A stretch of DNA of 20,354 nucleotides from SAR324 cluster bacterium. Lineage in GTDB: Bacteria; SAR324; NAC60-12. A program made the position numbers and the translations under genes. The notes under the pieces were generated by a model, which was given only the letters and a program-made list of their open reading frames with translations, was not told where the DNA came from and searched no databases. Shown here piece after piece: positions 1 through 6,687 of this stretch; the stretch's first letter is position 1, and every line of letters starts with the position of its first letter. Location of the stretch: the NCBI GenBank assembly GCA_028822475.1, contig JAPKDT010000006.1, positions 1-20,354 on the forward strand. Direction: 5' to 3'.

Positions 1-1
1 C

Positions 2-193
2 CTCGACCCAGAAACACAAATTGCCAATTCCATTCACGTTCTGCATTTGGATACTTTCTGTCCAGTTCATATGGTAAATAGACTGTACCATATCCCTGCA
101 TCAAGTCTTTCTCGTGAAACATCTTCATCTTTTCAAGGTGGTTATGCGCAAAGACTTCAAGATATAAGAGTCAATATTAGAAAAAATGACTAA
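2..193 (+). CDS. C-terminal fragment of an unidentified protein (runs off the left edge)
   Basis: Frame 2 is open from the window edge to a TAA at 191-193, giving about 63 residues. The last residues read RVNIRKND. The composition is mixed and protein-like (LDPETQIANSIHVLHLD near the left edge, then CPVHMVNRLYHIP) rather than the biased composition of random AT-rich frames. No start is visible, so the gene must begin to the left. I do not recognise the family and see no motif that assigns a function. It points the same way as the two genes at 634 and 913, but a 440-bp AT-rich gap separates it from them. Confidence 0.5.
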   Translation, partial: LDPETQIANSIHVLHLDTFCPVHMVNRLYHIPASSLSRETSSSFQGGYAQRLQDIRVNIRKND

Positions 194-633
194 CAAAAAG
201 CTTCATAAGGAATTTCCATTCGCTCCACTTCTGAAAATCCTGAGCTACTTTTTAAGGAACGAAGAAAACTAAAGATATTTAGCTATTTTGCAACCCACCT
301 TCCAGTCTTACTAAGAACAAATCTCCTCGCATAATTCAATAATAATTTTGAGAGGATGCTCAGTTTTTTGAAGCTATATTGGCATCAAATTAAAAAGTTA
401 TATTACTTTCTTTAAAAATATATAATCCAATATAAACAGTCTTTTCACTTTGTTTTTATAACGATCAAACAAATAAATCATAACTGATTTTGTTTTCAGG
501 CCACAATTTTGCTACATGTAATGTAAGTCCGTAAAATAAATCAAGGGCATCAGTGACAAATTCGAAAATCCAAATTAGAGCATAACTGCTAATAATTTAG
601 AAATATTAACAAACAGAGTTTTCGAGAAAAAAC
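194..633. other. AT-rich intergenic region
   Basis: This stretch has many stops in all frames. A 28-codon ORF (186-272) starts inside the stop of the preceding frame in an ATGACTAA overlap, but it has no SD or other support. The only signal I would keep is the sigma-70-like promoter at 509-537. No terminator hairpin with a T-run is evident after the partial gene. Confidence 0.6.
509..537 (+). promoter_or_regulatory. Candidate sigma-70-like promoter for the 634/913 gene pair
   Basis: TTGCTA (509-514, 4/6 to TTGACA) is followed after exactly 17 bp by TAAAAT (532-537, 5/6 to TATAAT). This would place the transcript start near 544 and leave a leader of about 90 nt before the ATG at 634. It was found by eye in very AT-rich DNA, where chance matches are common. 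Confidence 0.4.
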
Positions 634-873
634 ATGAGCAAGGTTTTCTACCCTTTTATTGATAGCTCAAAGACAGAGCAAATGCCAAAGAGTGATGAGT
701 GGCAAATAGAGGAAAACTATTTGAATCTCTGGGGATATTTGAGAAGAAGGTATCCCAATGTCGATTTGAGAGAAAAAAAATTTATGGAGTTGATTAATCT
801 AAAAAACTCCCTCGAAGGTCCGCATCAACTCAGAGAATGGAACGAAGATATAGCTTCTGTACGTAAGCATTGA
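634..873 (+). CDS. Unknown 79-aa protein
   Basis: This is an ATG-to-TGA frame encoding 79 residues, soluble and charged, with no signal peptide or membrane segment. The middle holds an aromatic/arginine patch (LWGYLRRRYPNVDLREKKF, about residues 32-50), probably helical. The SD is weak (GAGAAA upstream of the ATG). It lies 39 bp upstream of the 618-aa gene on the same strand, so the two are probably co-transcribed from the promoter candidate at 509-537. I do not recognise the family. Amino-acid composition and position argue for a real gene, but with only 79 codons it could be spurious. Confidence 0.55.
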   Translation: MSKVFYPFIDSSKTEQMPKSDEWQIEENYLNLWGYLRRRYPNVDLREKKFMELINLKNSLEGPHQLREWNEDIASVRKH

Positions 874-898
874 TCACTGTTGGTGAACCACACCCTTC

Positions 899-903
899 AG
901 GGG
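899..903 (+). promoter_or_regulatory. Shine-Dalgarno site of the 618-aa gene
   Basis: AGGGG lies 9 bp before the ATG at 913. It forms the 3' side of a very small possible hairpin (ACCC, loop TTCAG, GGGT; 892-904), which could partly hide the ribosome site. The stem is only four base pairs, so I treat this as an SD site and not as a riboregulator. Confidence 0.4.
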
Positions 904-912
904 TAATTATTC

Positions 913-2769
913 ATGAAGTCTTTAGACAGCATCGACAAATCTTTTGAGGAGCGTTTTGATCCTAAACTGCGTTCGATCGGAGCAACCCAACTCCAAAATT
1001 ACGACAGTCAAAAAGAGCACATACCGCCTTCAAAATTTTTCCGCATAGAATTTTCAACATCAATACCTGAAGAGACTAAAATTTTTTTGAAGGGAAAACT
1101 TCCAAGTATCCTGGATTTTTCGGAAAAATTTGGCCTGCAAATCCCTCATGCCAACCATGTGCTGCGTTTCATCGATCAGCAAACATACGAGGGCGAAATT
1201 GGCACAGCACTACCGAAAACGGTCACGCTTCCCGCATCACGTTTGAAAATCATCAATACTGCACGTTCATACGAAGTGACGATCATTCTGCCCAGAGAAT
1301 TGAATACCGCGGAGTTGATTGTAAACATTACACGTAATTTGTTTTCAAAGTTATGCGGAAATATTTTCTTCAATGAGCAAATACTGCCTCTCGAATTTTA
1401 CCAGCATAGTGCCCAAGGGCAAAAACAAGTCAGTGCCGCAATTCCGGAAATACTGTTCCTGGTTGAAGAACTTAACGTTCCCTCAAAAAGTTTGCAGGCA
1501 TTTTGCGAAAGTGTGGCTAAGTCATACCGTCTGGACCTGAAAAAAGAAGGTGCCAAAATCCGCAAACAATTAATTTCGGAGTGGCGGGAAAAGTGGACAT
1601 CTCAGTCTCTGTCGACTGAGGAACAGCACACTCTGGATGCTATTTTTAGCGAAATCAAACAGACTTACCGCACAAATCCGGAAAAGTTTAATCAGACTCT
1701 GGTTGAACGGATCGAGCAACTCAATACACAACTGCATTTCATTTTACCGCATGAACGGCGAGCTTATGAAAATTTCAAACAAAAACGATTCCCCCATTAC
1801 ATCCGCTCTGTAAAAAACAAACTGGAAGAAATATCGGCACTATCCGGATTTATTGAGGAACTGCAGAACCTCTTAAATCAAGCTCCGGAAGCCACGGATA
1901 TTGAAGGAGTCGGCGCTCAAATAAGATCACGTATGAAGGAACTTCGCAGGGATAAGAAAGTCATTCAGTTTTATGTTCCGGAGTTGCCGCAAAACCCAGA
2001 ATTGAAGCGCATCCGGCAAAGATTTCCGCTCAGCCTGATAAAAATGTTGCCTTCTGGAACTCCTCTGAAAGAGTGGTCAAAAGGAATAAAACGACTTGAA
2101 AAAAATTATACCGAATCGATCTATTCTAAACTTTATGCCGCTCTTCACAGTTTGAGTGAATGGACACTTGCGTTTCAAGAAAAAAGGAGTGATTCTTTTA
2201 AAGAAAGTGCGGATGGTCAGCGCTTAAAAAAGCTGCTGCCGGTTTTGAAGTATAGAGCTCCCGCGATTAAAGGTTTGCAGAGTACGCTTGGCGTATTGCT
2301 GGACCTCAGCGAGCAATCTGCTCCAAAAACTACAGATAATGAGAGTCATCGGCAGTTGGTGCCTCTGGATGATTTTAGCAAAGCCTGGAGCTATTTTATC
2401 TCGTCTATTTTGAGCATGCTTTATTATCAGCAGTCTTCAGCATCAGCAACTCTCCCACAAGGATTCCGGACTGAGAATTACCTGAAGTCCATTTTGAAAT
2501 TTGTTGACCGGCAATGTTCACGTGGAATAAACCATTTCCACATCGTCAAGCTCCTCTGGCTGGTTTATGAGAAAAAAGGGACAGATGCTCTACCGTTTTT
2601 GCTTTACTGTGTCCAAAAGCCGCAGGACATTCTGCGCTACACCTTACATCTCACGATGCGTACGCAAACAGAACAAATAAGCATTGAAAAACGTTTGGAG
2701 AAACTGCCTCAATACCGGGATGCCTGGATTTCCACGTATCAAAACCGCTTAAATGAGAGCGGAAATTAA
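913..2769 (+). CDS. Unknown 618-aa soluble protein
   Basis: A long intact frame with ATG start and TAA stop, preceded by AGGGG at a 9-bp spacing. The protein has no signal peptide, no membrane segment and no motif I recognise (no P-loop, metal-binding cluster or catalytic triad). The first ~180 residues look mixed alpha/beta (for example SYEVTIILPRELNTAELIVNI near 119-139). The rest is mostly helical, rich in Lys, Glu, Gln and Leu, with stretches that could form coiled coils (about 190-350 and 410-470). The C-terminus is amphipathic and helical. Nothing suggests secretion, so it probably acts in the cytoplasm, perhaps as a scaffold or a partner of the 79-aa protein. That role is inference. 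The next gene converges from the other strand 45 bp away. Confidence 0.85.
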   Translation: MKSLDSIDKSFEERFDPKLRSIGATQLQNYDSQKEHIPPSKFFRIEFSTSIPEETKIFLKGKLPSILDFSEKFGLQIPHANHVLRFIDQQTYEGEIGTALPKTVTLPASRLKIINTARSYEVTIILPRELNTAELIVNITRNLFSKLCGNIFFNEQILPLEFYQHSAQGQKQVSAAIPEILFLVEELNVPSKSLQAFCESVAKSYRLDLKKEGAKIRKQLISEWREKWTSQSLSTEEQHTLDAIFSEIKQTYRTNPEKFNQTLVERIEQLNTQLHFILPHERRAYENFKQKRFPHYIRSVKNKLEEISALSGFIEELQNLLNQAPEATDIEGVGAQIRSRMKELRRDKKVIQFYVPELPQNPELKRIRQRFPLSLIKMLPSGTPLKEWSKGIKRLEKNYTESIYSKLYAALHSLSEWTLAFQEKRSDSFKESADGQRLKKLLPVLKYRAPAIKGLQSTLGVLLDLSEQSAPKTTDNESHRQLVPLDDFSKAWSYFISSILSMLYYQQSSASATLPQGFRTENYLKSILKFVDRQCSRGINHFHIVKLLWLVYEKKGTDALPFLLYCVQKPQDILRYTLHLTMRTQTEQISIEKRLEKLPQYRDAWISTYQNRLNESGN

Positions 2770-2814
2770 AAAACGGAAATGTTTGCCTAGCGGTATTTTT
2801 CTGCAGGAGTAGAA

Positions 2815-3234
2815 TCAATGGGCAATCTGAATCAGATTTGAGGCGGAGAGTAGCATTAAAAACAACTCTATCACAGTGATCGCAACTAGAGGTCTGATGC
2901 CTCTCTGTAGGAATTTAAAAAACAAAACAAGATAACAAACAATAGTTATTGATGCTAAAACAGCAACCCCTAACAGCGGTGCTGCATCACCGTAACCCAG
3001 TTCTGAAATCCACTGCCATCCAGTAGGCGCTCCTGTTTTTTCTAAATATTGATCCAATGGGAGAGACCAGTATTTATGTAGATCTTCCAGTGGAACATGA
3101 GGAGCCAGCATTCCCGTCAAATACAAAACGAAACCCACGACAAGAACAAACAAACCAAGATGGTTCATGTGGTAAACTATTCTTGCATATAGTTGCTGTT
3201 CGGCCGCGTTTTCAAAGTCTGAAGTTTCTTCCAT
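2815..3234 (-). CDS. Small membrane protein of the sulfur operon (DUF1634-like topology)
   Basis: 139 residues with about three membrane segments (roughly 25-43, 86-107 and 114-131). A soluble loop of about 40 residues between the first and second holds PHVPLEDLHKYW. The start ATG lies 19 bp after the TauE/SafE stop, with only a weak SD. It is the last gene of the regulator-dioxygenase-TauE operon. Small three-helix proteins annotated DUF1634 are known to sit beside TauE/SafE exporters, and the size, topology and position match. I cannot confirm the family by sequence alone. A role as accessory subunit of the exporter is inference from position. Confidence 0.8.
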   Translation of the reverse strand: MEETSDFENAAEQQLYARIVYHMNHLGLFVLVVGFVLYLTGMLAPHVPLEDLHKYWSLPLDQYLEKTGAPTGWQWISELGYGDAAPLLGVAVLASITIVCYLVLFFKFLQRGIRPLVAITVIELFLMLLSASNLIQIAH

Positions 3235-3253
3235 TCAAGAGCTCATTTTCTGT

Positions 3254-4195
3254 TCAAATTCCAAATGCTTTCATTAAGGAACGGACACCCGCAAAGAAGA
3301 GGACACCGATTACCATGTTACGTATCACCGAGGGCTTAACTTTCGGCAGTAGCTTCGAGCCAATTTTTGCGCCTAGCATTATGCCTACCATCGAAGGTAC
3401 AGTAAGCATAGGCAAAACAGCGCCTTTGTTCATGTAAATCCAGGCTGCGGTACTGTCTGTAATGGACAGCGCAAAACTACTCGTTGCGACTGCGACCTTA
3501 ACCGGGGCACCCATTACCAGGTTTAAAATTGCTACATTCGCCCAGCCTGCTCCTAAACCGAAAATACCAGCCAACAATCCCACAATTACAAAACCAAACA
3601 TGCCTTTCGTGGTATTGTGCACAGTCCAGCGAACTTCTTTTCCGGTAGTTTCTTCAGTATAAATTCCGTTTATCTGCAGGAGTTGAGTTAAATAATTACC
3701 GTGAGTAACAGACGGATTTTCTGAGTTTTTTGCAAAGAGCATGATAAAGACGATACTGATAATCGTAACACCCAAACTACCCTGAATATAAGCCGGATTT
3801 AATGCGGAAAGCCAGAGACCCAGAAAGGCTCCGATAATCGCAAAGGTAGAAGCAACTAAAGCGGCAGGCATGGCGAGTTTTAAACTTGCCAGATTTTTTT
3901 CGAGCAGATGAGGAGCAGCTGCAAGAGAACTTCCGAGTGCAATGAAAAGTCCGGTACCGCGGACAAAATCAATATGAAACGGAAAAAAACTGGTGGCTAA
4001 TGGAACGAATAAAACTCCACCGCCTATGCCTGCCATCACACCAAAAATGCCGATTAAAAAAGTTGTAAAAAACAAGATTGTCGGCCAGCCCCACCAGGGC
4101 ATAATGAATTCAGCAGGAGTTCCTGCCAACAGGATTGACGGCAGCAAAAAGGTAATCAAAAATAAAATTAATTTGAACAGTATGTTCTGCTTCAT
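3254..4195 (-). CDS. TauE/SafE-family sulfite/sulfur-anion exporter
   Basis: 313 residues with the two internal repeats typical of TauE/SafE proteins: FGVMAGIGGGVLFVPL near 51-66 and IFGLGAGWANVAIL near 211-224. About eight membrane helices are visible. A hydrophobic N-terminal segment (about 7-24, ending LLAG) could be a first helix or a signal peptide. A polar loop at about 155-197 separates the halves. The ATG has a GAAGGTAG SD-like site about 6 bp upstream and lies 10 bp after the dioxygenase stop, which indicates tight operon coupling. The family exports sulfite or other organosulfur anions across the inner membrane. Here the likely cargo is sulfite made by the upstream dioxygenase, which follows from the operon order and not from any residue I can read. 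Confidence 0.93.
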   Translation of the reverse strand: MKQNILFKLILFLITFLLPSILLAGTPAEFIMPWWGWPTILFFTTFLIGIFGVMAGIGGGVLFVPLATSFFPFHIDFVRGTGLFIALGSSLAAAPHLLEKNLASLKLAMPAALVASTFAIIGAFLGLWLSALNPAYIQGSLGVTIISIVFIMLFAKNSENPSVTHGNYLTQLLQINGIYTEETTGKEVRWTVHNTTKGMFGFVIVGLLAGIFGLGAGWANVAILNLVMGAPVKVAVATSSFALSITDSTAAWIYMNKGAVLPMLTVPSMVGIMLGAKIGSKLLPKVKPSVIRNMVIGVLFFAGVRSLMKAFGI

Positions 4196-4205
4196 TGAAC
4201 TACCT

Positions 4206-5252
4206 TCACTGTTCCACCGGAAAAGATGCCTGATGCCAGTCAGTCATACCGGAACTGTTTATACAAACCAGATTTTCTAATCCCTGCATGCTGAGCATAG
4301 TGTAGACTGTTTGCGCCCTGCGTCCAGAATGACAATGTAAAAATACTCTGTCATAACCGCGGATTTCGTCAATAAACACCTGCTCATTTCCCATGGGTGT
4401 TTTCAAACTTCCCGGCACATACCCCTGATTGTATTCACTGGACATCCGGACATCAATAACCCTCTCCGTGGGGTTAAGTTTGTCCAGCAACTGATACAGA
4501 TCATGCATAGTGAAATTATCTTCGTTGACATGACCCAGTTCCAGAGAATATCCGCATTTCATATTTTGCGGAACAGCTTCATCAATTCTTTTAGGTTTAG
4601 GTAAATTCAGATTGTTCATTATTTGGACAAAATTTTCCAACGTTTGTCCACTGCCGATTCTGGGGTTAAAAGATTTTTCTTCCCTGATACAGGAAGCTGT
4701 TCTGCCAAGATAATCATGTCCCGGATAGACGAGGGTAGTGTCCGGATACGCGTATAATTTCTGAGTAATACTATTAAACAGTTTCTCCGGATCACCTTGT
4801 TGAAAATCCGTTCTTCCACAGCCGCGAATCAACAAAGAATCTACTGTGAAAAGTCTTCCTTCTGTATAGAAACTCGTGCAGTCATCGGTGTGTCCTGGAG
4901 TTGAAATTGCTATAAGTTTAAATCGACCAAATTCCAACTCATCTCCATCACAGAGCAGAATATCCGCGCACTGAACTGCAGAATTTTCTCCAAACGCGCT
5001 TTTTGCTCCAGTCGCATCACGCAGCATACATGAAGATGTTACATGATCCGCGTGGACATGTGTGTCTATCACATAATTGAGCTCAACTCCAAGTTCTTCG
5101 ATGAACTGCAGACTGCGGTCAAACTGCTCCTTGACCGGATCAATGATCAATCCCTCCATAGTGGAAGAATCAAACATCAAGTAGGTGAAAGTTCCGGTAT
5201 CCTTATCAAATAATTGTCGAAATACGAAAGTTGACTCGTCAGTATTATTCAT
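4206..5252 (-). CDS. Persulfide dioxygenase (ETHE1-type MBL) fused to a rhodanese domain
   Basis: 348 residues in two domains. Residues 1 to about 235 are a metallo-beta-lactamase fold of the ETHE1/persulfide dioxygenase type: HVHADH at 65-70, STPGHTDD with His121, LLIRGCGRTDFQQGD at 140-154 and YPGHDY with His179. The expected mononuclear iron ligands are His65, His121 and Asp138. Residue 137 is Val where Gly is common (FTVDSL). Residues ~245-348 are a rhodanese domain with active-site loop HCHSGRR and catalytic Cys307. Family knowledge: the first domain oxidises glutathione persulfide to sulfite and glutathione, and the second transfers sulfane sulfur. The start ATG is 13 bp beyond the restored stop of the repressor gene, and TauE follows after 10 bp. 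The layout resembles the bigR/blh operons of Xylella and Agrobacterium. Confidence 0.94.
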   Translation of the reverse strand: MNNTDESTFVFRQLFDKDTGTFTYLMFDSSTMEGLIIDPVKEQFDRSLQFIEELGVELNYVIDTHVHADHVTSSCMLRDATGAKSAFGENSAVQCADILLCDGDELEFGRFKLIAISTPGHTDDCTSFYTEGRLFTVDSLLIRGCGRTDFQQGDPEKLFNSITQKLYAYPDTTLVYPGHDYLGRTASCIREEKSFNPRIGSGQTLENFVQIMNNLNLPKPKRIDEAVPQNMKCGYSLELGHVNEDNFTMHDLYQLLDKLNPTERVIDVRMSSEYNQGYVPGSLKTPMGNEQVFIDEIRGYDRVFLHCHSGRRAQTVYTMLSMQGLENLVCINSSGMTDWHQASFPVEQ

Positions 5253-5265
5253 ATATATTTTGTTT

Positions 5266-5608
5266 TCAAGTACAGTAAACGTCTTTTATCATGTCAAATA
5301 AATCGATTATTATTTTATTTGAAATCCGATAAAAAGAATATGTTACATCACGTTGCGAAACAAAAAACCACGCGACTTTTCAGTAAAGACAAGTGCTGAG
5401 AAAGTGTTGTTTGCCAGATGCCTGTGTAGTATTCCAAATTCTGCACAGTTTGTTCACCATCACGTAAAGCACACATTATGCGCAAACGTGCCGGGTGAGA
5501 CAGAACCTTTAGACTCTGGGCTGCAATCTCAATATTTTCTTCCTGTTCGCCGAATAACTCGACGAGGTCAAATTTTAACGCTTCATTTTTGCTTACTTTT
5601 TTTCCCAT
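5266..5608 (-). pseudogene. SqrR/BigR-like ArsR-family repressor, frameshifted
   Basis: The intact frame from ATG 5608 gives 86 residues with an ArsR winged-helix core (SLKVLSHPARLRIMCALRDG at 32-51, recognition helix QTTLSQHLSLLK at 66-77), then ends abruptly in VVFCFAT and a TGA at 5348. A second frame from the same point encodes a good ArsR wing and last helix (VSQRDVTYSFYRISNK, then DLFDMIKDVYCT) and stops at 5266. Dropping one T from the T6 run (A6 at 5362-5367 on the plus strand) joins them into 113 residues, the normal family length. Cys46 and Cys112 then lie 66 residues apart, as do Cys42/Cys108 of BigR and Cys41/Cys107 of SqrR. The SD is a perfect AGGAGG. Either the gene is recently inactivated, the base is a sequencing error, or a shift is made during expression. 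The first two are more likely. Confidence 0.85.
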
Positions 5609-5613
5609 TATAA

Positions 5614-5619
5614 CCTCCT
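5614..5619 (-). promoter_or_regulatory. Strong Shine-Dalgarno of the repressor gene
   Basis: Read on the minus strand, AGGAGG lies 5 bp before the ATG at 5608. It is one of only two such strong sites in the window; the other precedes the RND permease. It fixes the start and argues that the repressor was recently a functional gene. Confidence 0.75.
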
Positions 5620-5629
5620 ATAATTTACA

Positions 5630-5643
5630 TATATCTTAATATA
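5630..5643 (-). promoter_or_regulatory. Possible operator: short AT-rich inverted repeat
   Basis: TATAT, four bases, then ATATA (5630-5634 and 5639-5643), just upstream of the repressor SD. BigR-type repressors bind AT-rich palindromes overlapping their own promoters, so the position suits autoregulation. The arms are only 5 bp and the region is AT-rich, so chance is a real alternative. Confidence 0.25.
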
Positions 5644-6139
5644 CAAATATAAAGAAATCCAGCCAGATTAGGAAATAATTTGATCTACTCAAAAATACTT
5701 AAATTCAAGTTATTTTGAATGAGGCCAGATATTTTGCATTTAGAGGCTGTATTAATATCATTTTCCCTCTCCCAACTCTCAAAATATCTTCTGCTACGGA
5801 ATAAGCTCTGCATATTAATTGCATTTCATTTGCATTTCATAATTGCTGATGTAACCGCTGAGGATATTACGGAATTTTAGGTAAATGTTACTAATAAGTA
5901 ATTAAAATAATTTAAATCCTGAGTTATACTCGTAAATTTACAGCGCTTAATTATACTATGTTATCTATCTAATTTTATTAGCAATATTATCACTAAAACT
6001 TAGTGCTTATGAGGGTAAACATTTTACTATAAAGAAGTCGCAGGATGTTTTAGAAATAAGAGGATAGTTGGCATATTTTTCGCAGTGATATAAACAATTG
6101 CAAAACTTTCCATGTATAGTTTTTTTGAGAAGAGGTAAT
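5644..6139. other. AT-rich divergent intergenic region
   Basis: Roughly 500 bp between the minus-strand sulfur operon and the plus-strand 155-aa gene, with no convincing frame. It contains an 11-bp tandem duplication (TTGCATTTCAT copies near 5819-5840) and a 6-bp inverted repeat CACTAA-aac-TTAGTG at 5991-6005 that could be an operator half-site pair. A promoter candidate for the plus-strand gene lies at 6068-6094. No tRNA or riboswitch-like fold is apparent. Confidence 0.55.
6068..6094 (+). promoter_or_regulatory. Candidate promoter of the 155-aa gene
   Basis: TTGGCA (6068-6073, 5/6 to consensus) with TATAAA at 6089-6094. The spacer is 15 bp, shorter than ideal. A transcript from here would start near 6101, after the upstream TTG/ATG-like codons and before the start at 6140, which supports the shorter start for the gene. 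Confidence 0.3.
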
Positions 6140-6607
6140 ATGAAATGGTTCAAATTCGAACCTCAGGAAGAGGAAATAACGGAAGCTGAAACATCACCTG
6201 TTTTAGTTTACTTAAGTCCAGAAGCACTAAAACACACAGTTATTGTAGATGATTTTGGTACATTCCAGGACAGTCCTGAGTGCATTCCGGGTGGGCGACT
6301 TTTTGAAGTCAGCCGTCAATACAGTTACCGTTTGCGTCAAGTAGCGGATCTCGTTGAGGAGCCTCTTGAGGATCATAATTTACAGATGAAAGTACAGGCC
6401 AAACGTAATTTCCACGCGGAAATCCGGCCCGAAAAACGTTTGAACAGTACTGGTGACAGCATGTCTGATGGTAGTCAAAATGCTTCTTACCCAGAGTCTT
6501 CACTCTTAGACATCGCTAAAAATTCTGGTGAAGTAATTCAACCTCTTCAAAAGGTACGGCCTGAACAGGTACCTTTTAAAGATCTGGAGTCTCTCTTCGT
6601 CAAATAA
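6140..6607 (+). CDS. Unknown 155-aa acidic protein
   Basis: The frame is open from 6098, but I choose the ATG at 6140 because it follows AGAGG within 5 bp and lies behind the promoter candidate. The longer start would add 14 residues with no ribosome site. The 155-residue product is hydrophilic, with an acidic start (EPQEEEITEAE at 7-17), a compact central part (VLVYLSPEALKHTVIVDDFG at 21-40, then GGRLFEVSRQYSYRL) and a disordered-looking Ser/Asn/Asp-rich stretch at about 100-122. It ends in FKDLESLFVK. There is no signal peptide or membrane helix, and one cysteine (48). I do not recognise the family. It is probably cytoplasmic. It stands alone on the plus strand and converges on the LpoA-like gene. 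Confidence 0.75.
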   Translation: MKWFKFEPQEEEITEAETSPVLVYLSPEALKHTVIVDDFGTFQDSPECIPGGRLFEVSRQYSYRLRQVADLVEEPLEDHNLQMKVQAKRNFHAEIRPEKRLNSTGDSMSDGSQNASYPESSLLDIAKNSGEVIQPLQKVRPEQVPFKDLESLFVK

Positions 6608-6644
6608 CCATAAGCCCGTCAGGCTGTAAAATCTGCAGCCTACA

Positions 6645-6687
6645 AAAATTCAGCCTTTAAGTATTATTTTTTCAATAGCTGAATTTT
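6645..6687 (-). terminator. Inverted repeat at the end of the LpoA-like gene, possible terminator
   Basis: A perfect 10-bp inverted repeat, AAAATTCAGC (6645-6654) and GCTGAATTTT (6678-6687), spans the stop codon of the minus-strand gene. On the minus strand its 3' arm ends in a T-run, as an intrinsic terminator would, but the 23-base loop is long and the stem AT-rich. A second pair, AGGCTG/CAGCCT (6620-6641), sits next to it between the convergent genes. A weak bidirectional terminator is plausible. Confidence 0.4.

Noticed and set aside
186..272. 28-codon ORF overlapping the stop of the partial left-edge gene (ATGACTAA)
   Set aside because: No ribosome site, too short, and not like any peptide I know; the overlap may be chance.
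871..903. UGA readthrough of the 79-aa gene toward the 618-aa gene
   Set aside because: Readthrough adds only about ten residues before a TAA at the next gene's SD; no SECIS-like stem follows.
3248..3262. GTTCAAATTCC resembling a tRNA T-loop
   Set aside because: It lies at the end of the TauE coding region with no acceptor, D or anticodon stem around it.
3993..4280. 95-aa plus-strand frame opposite TauE and the dioxygenase
   Set aside because: It is an antisense shadow of two well-supported genes with biased composition (Pro, Lys, Asn).
5338..5350. TGA at the end of the short repressor frame as a selenocysteine codon, given selB in the window
   Set aside because: Reading through the TGA yields Cys-Asn-Ile and then nonfamily residues, whereas a one-base shift gives a perfect ArsR C-terminus.
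5818..5840. Short tandem duplication considered as the start of a CRISPR or repeat array
   Set aside because: Only two 11-bp copies with no spacers; ordinary microduplication in AT-rich DNA.
6098..6139. Longer start of the 155-aa gene
   Set aside because: It would begin at or before the probable transcript start and has no SD; the ATG at 6140 has one.
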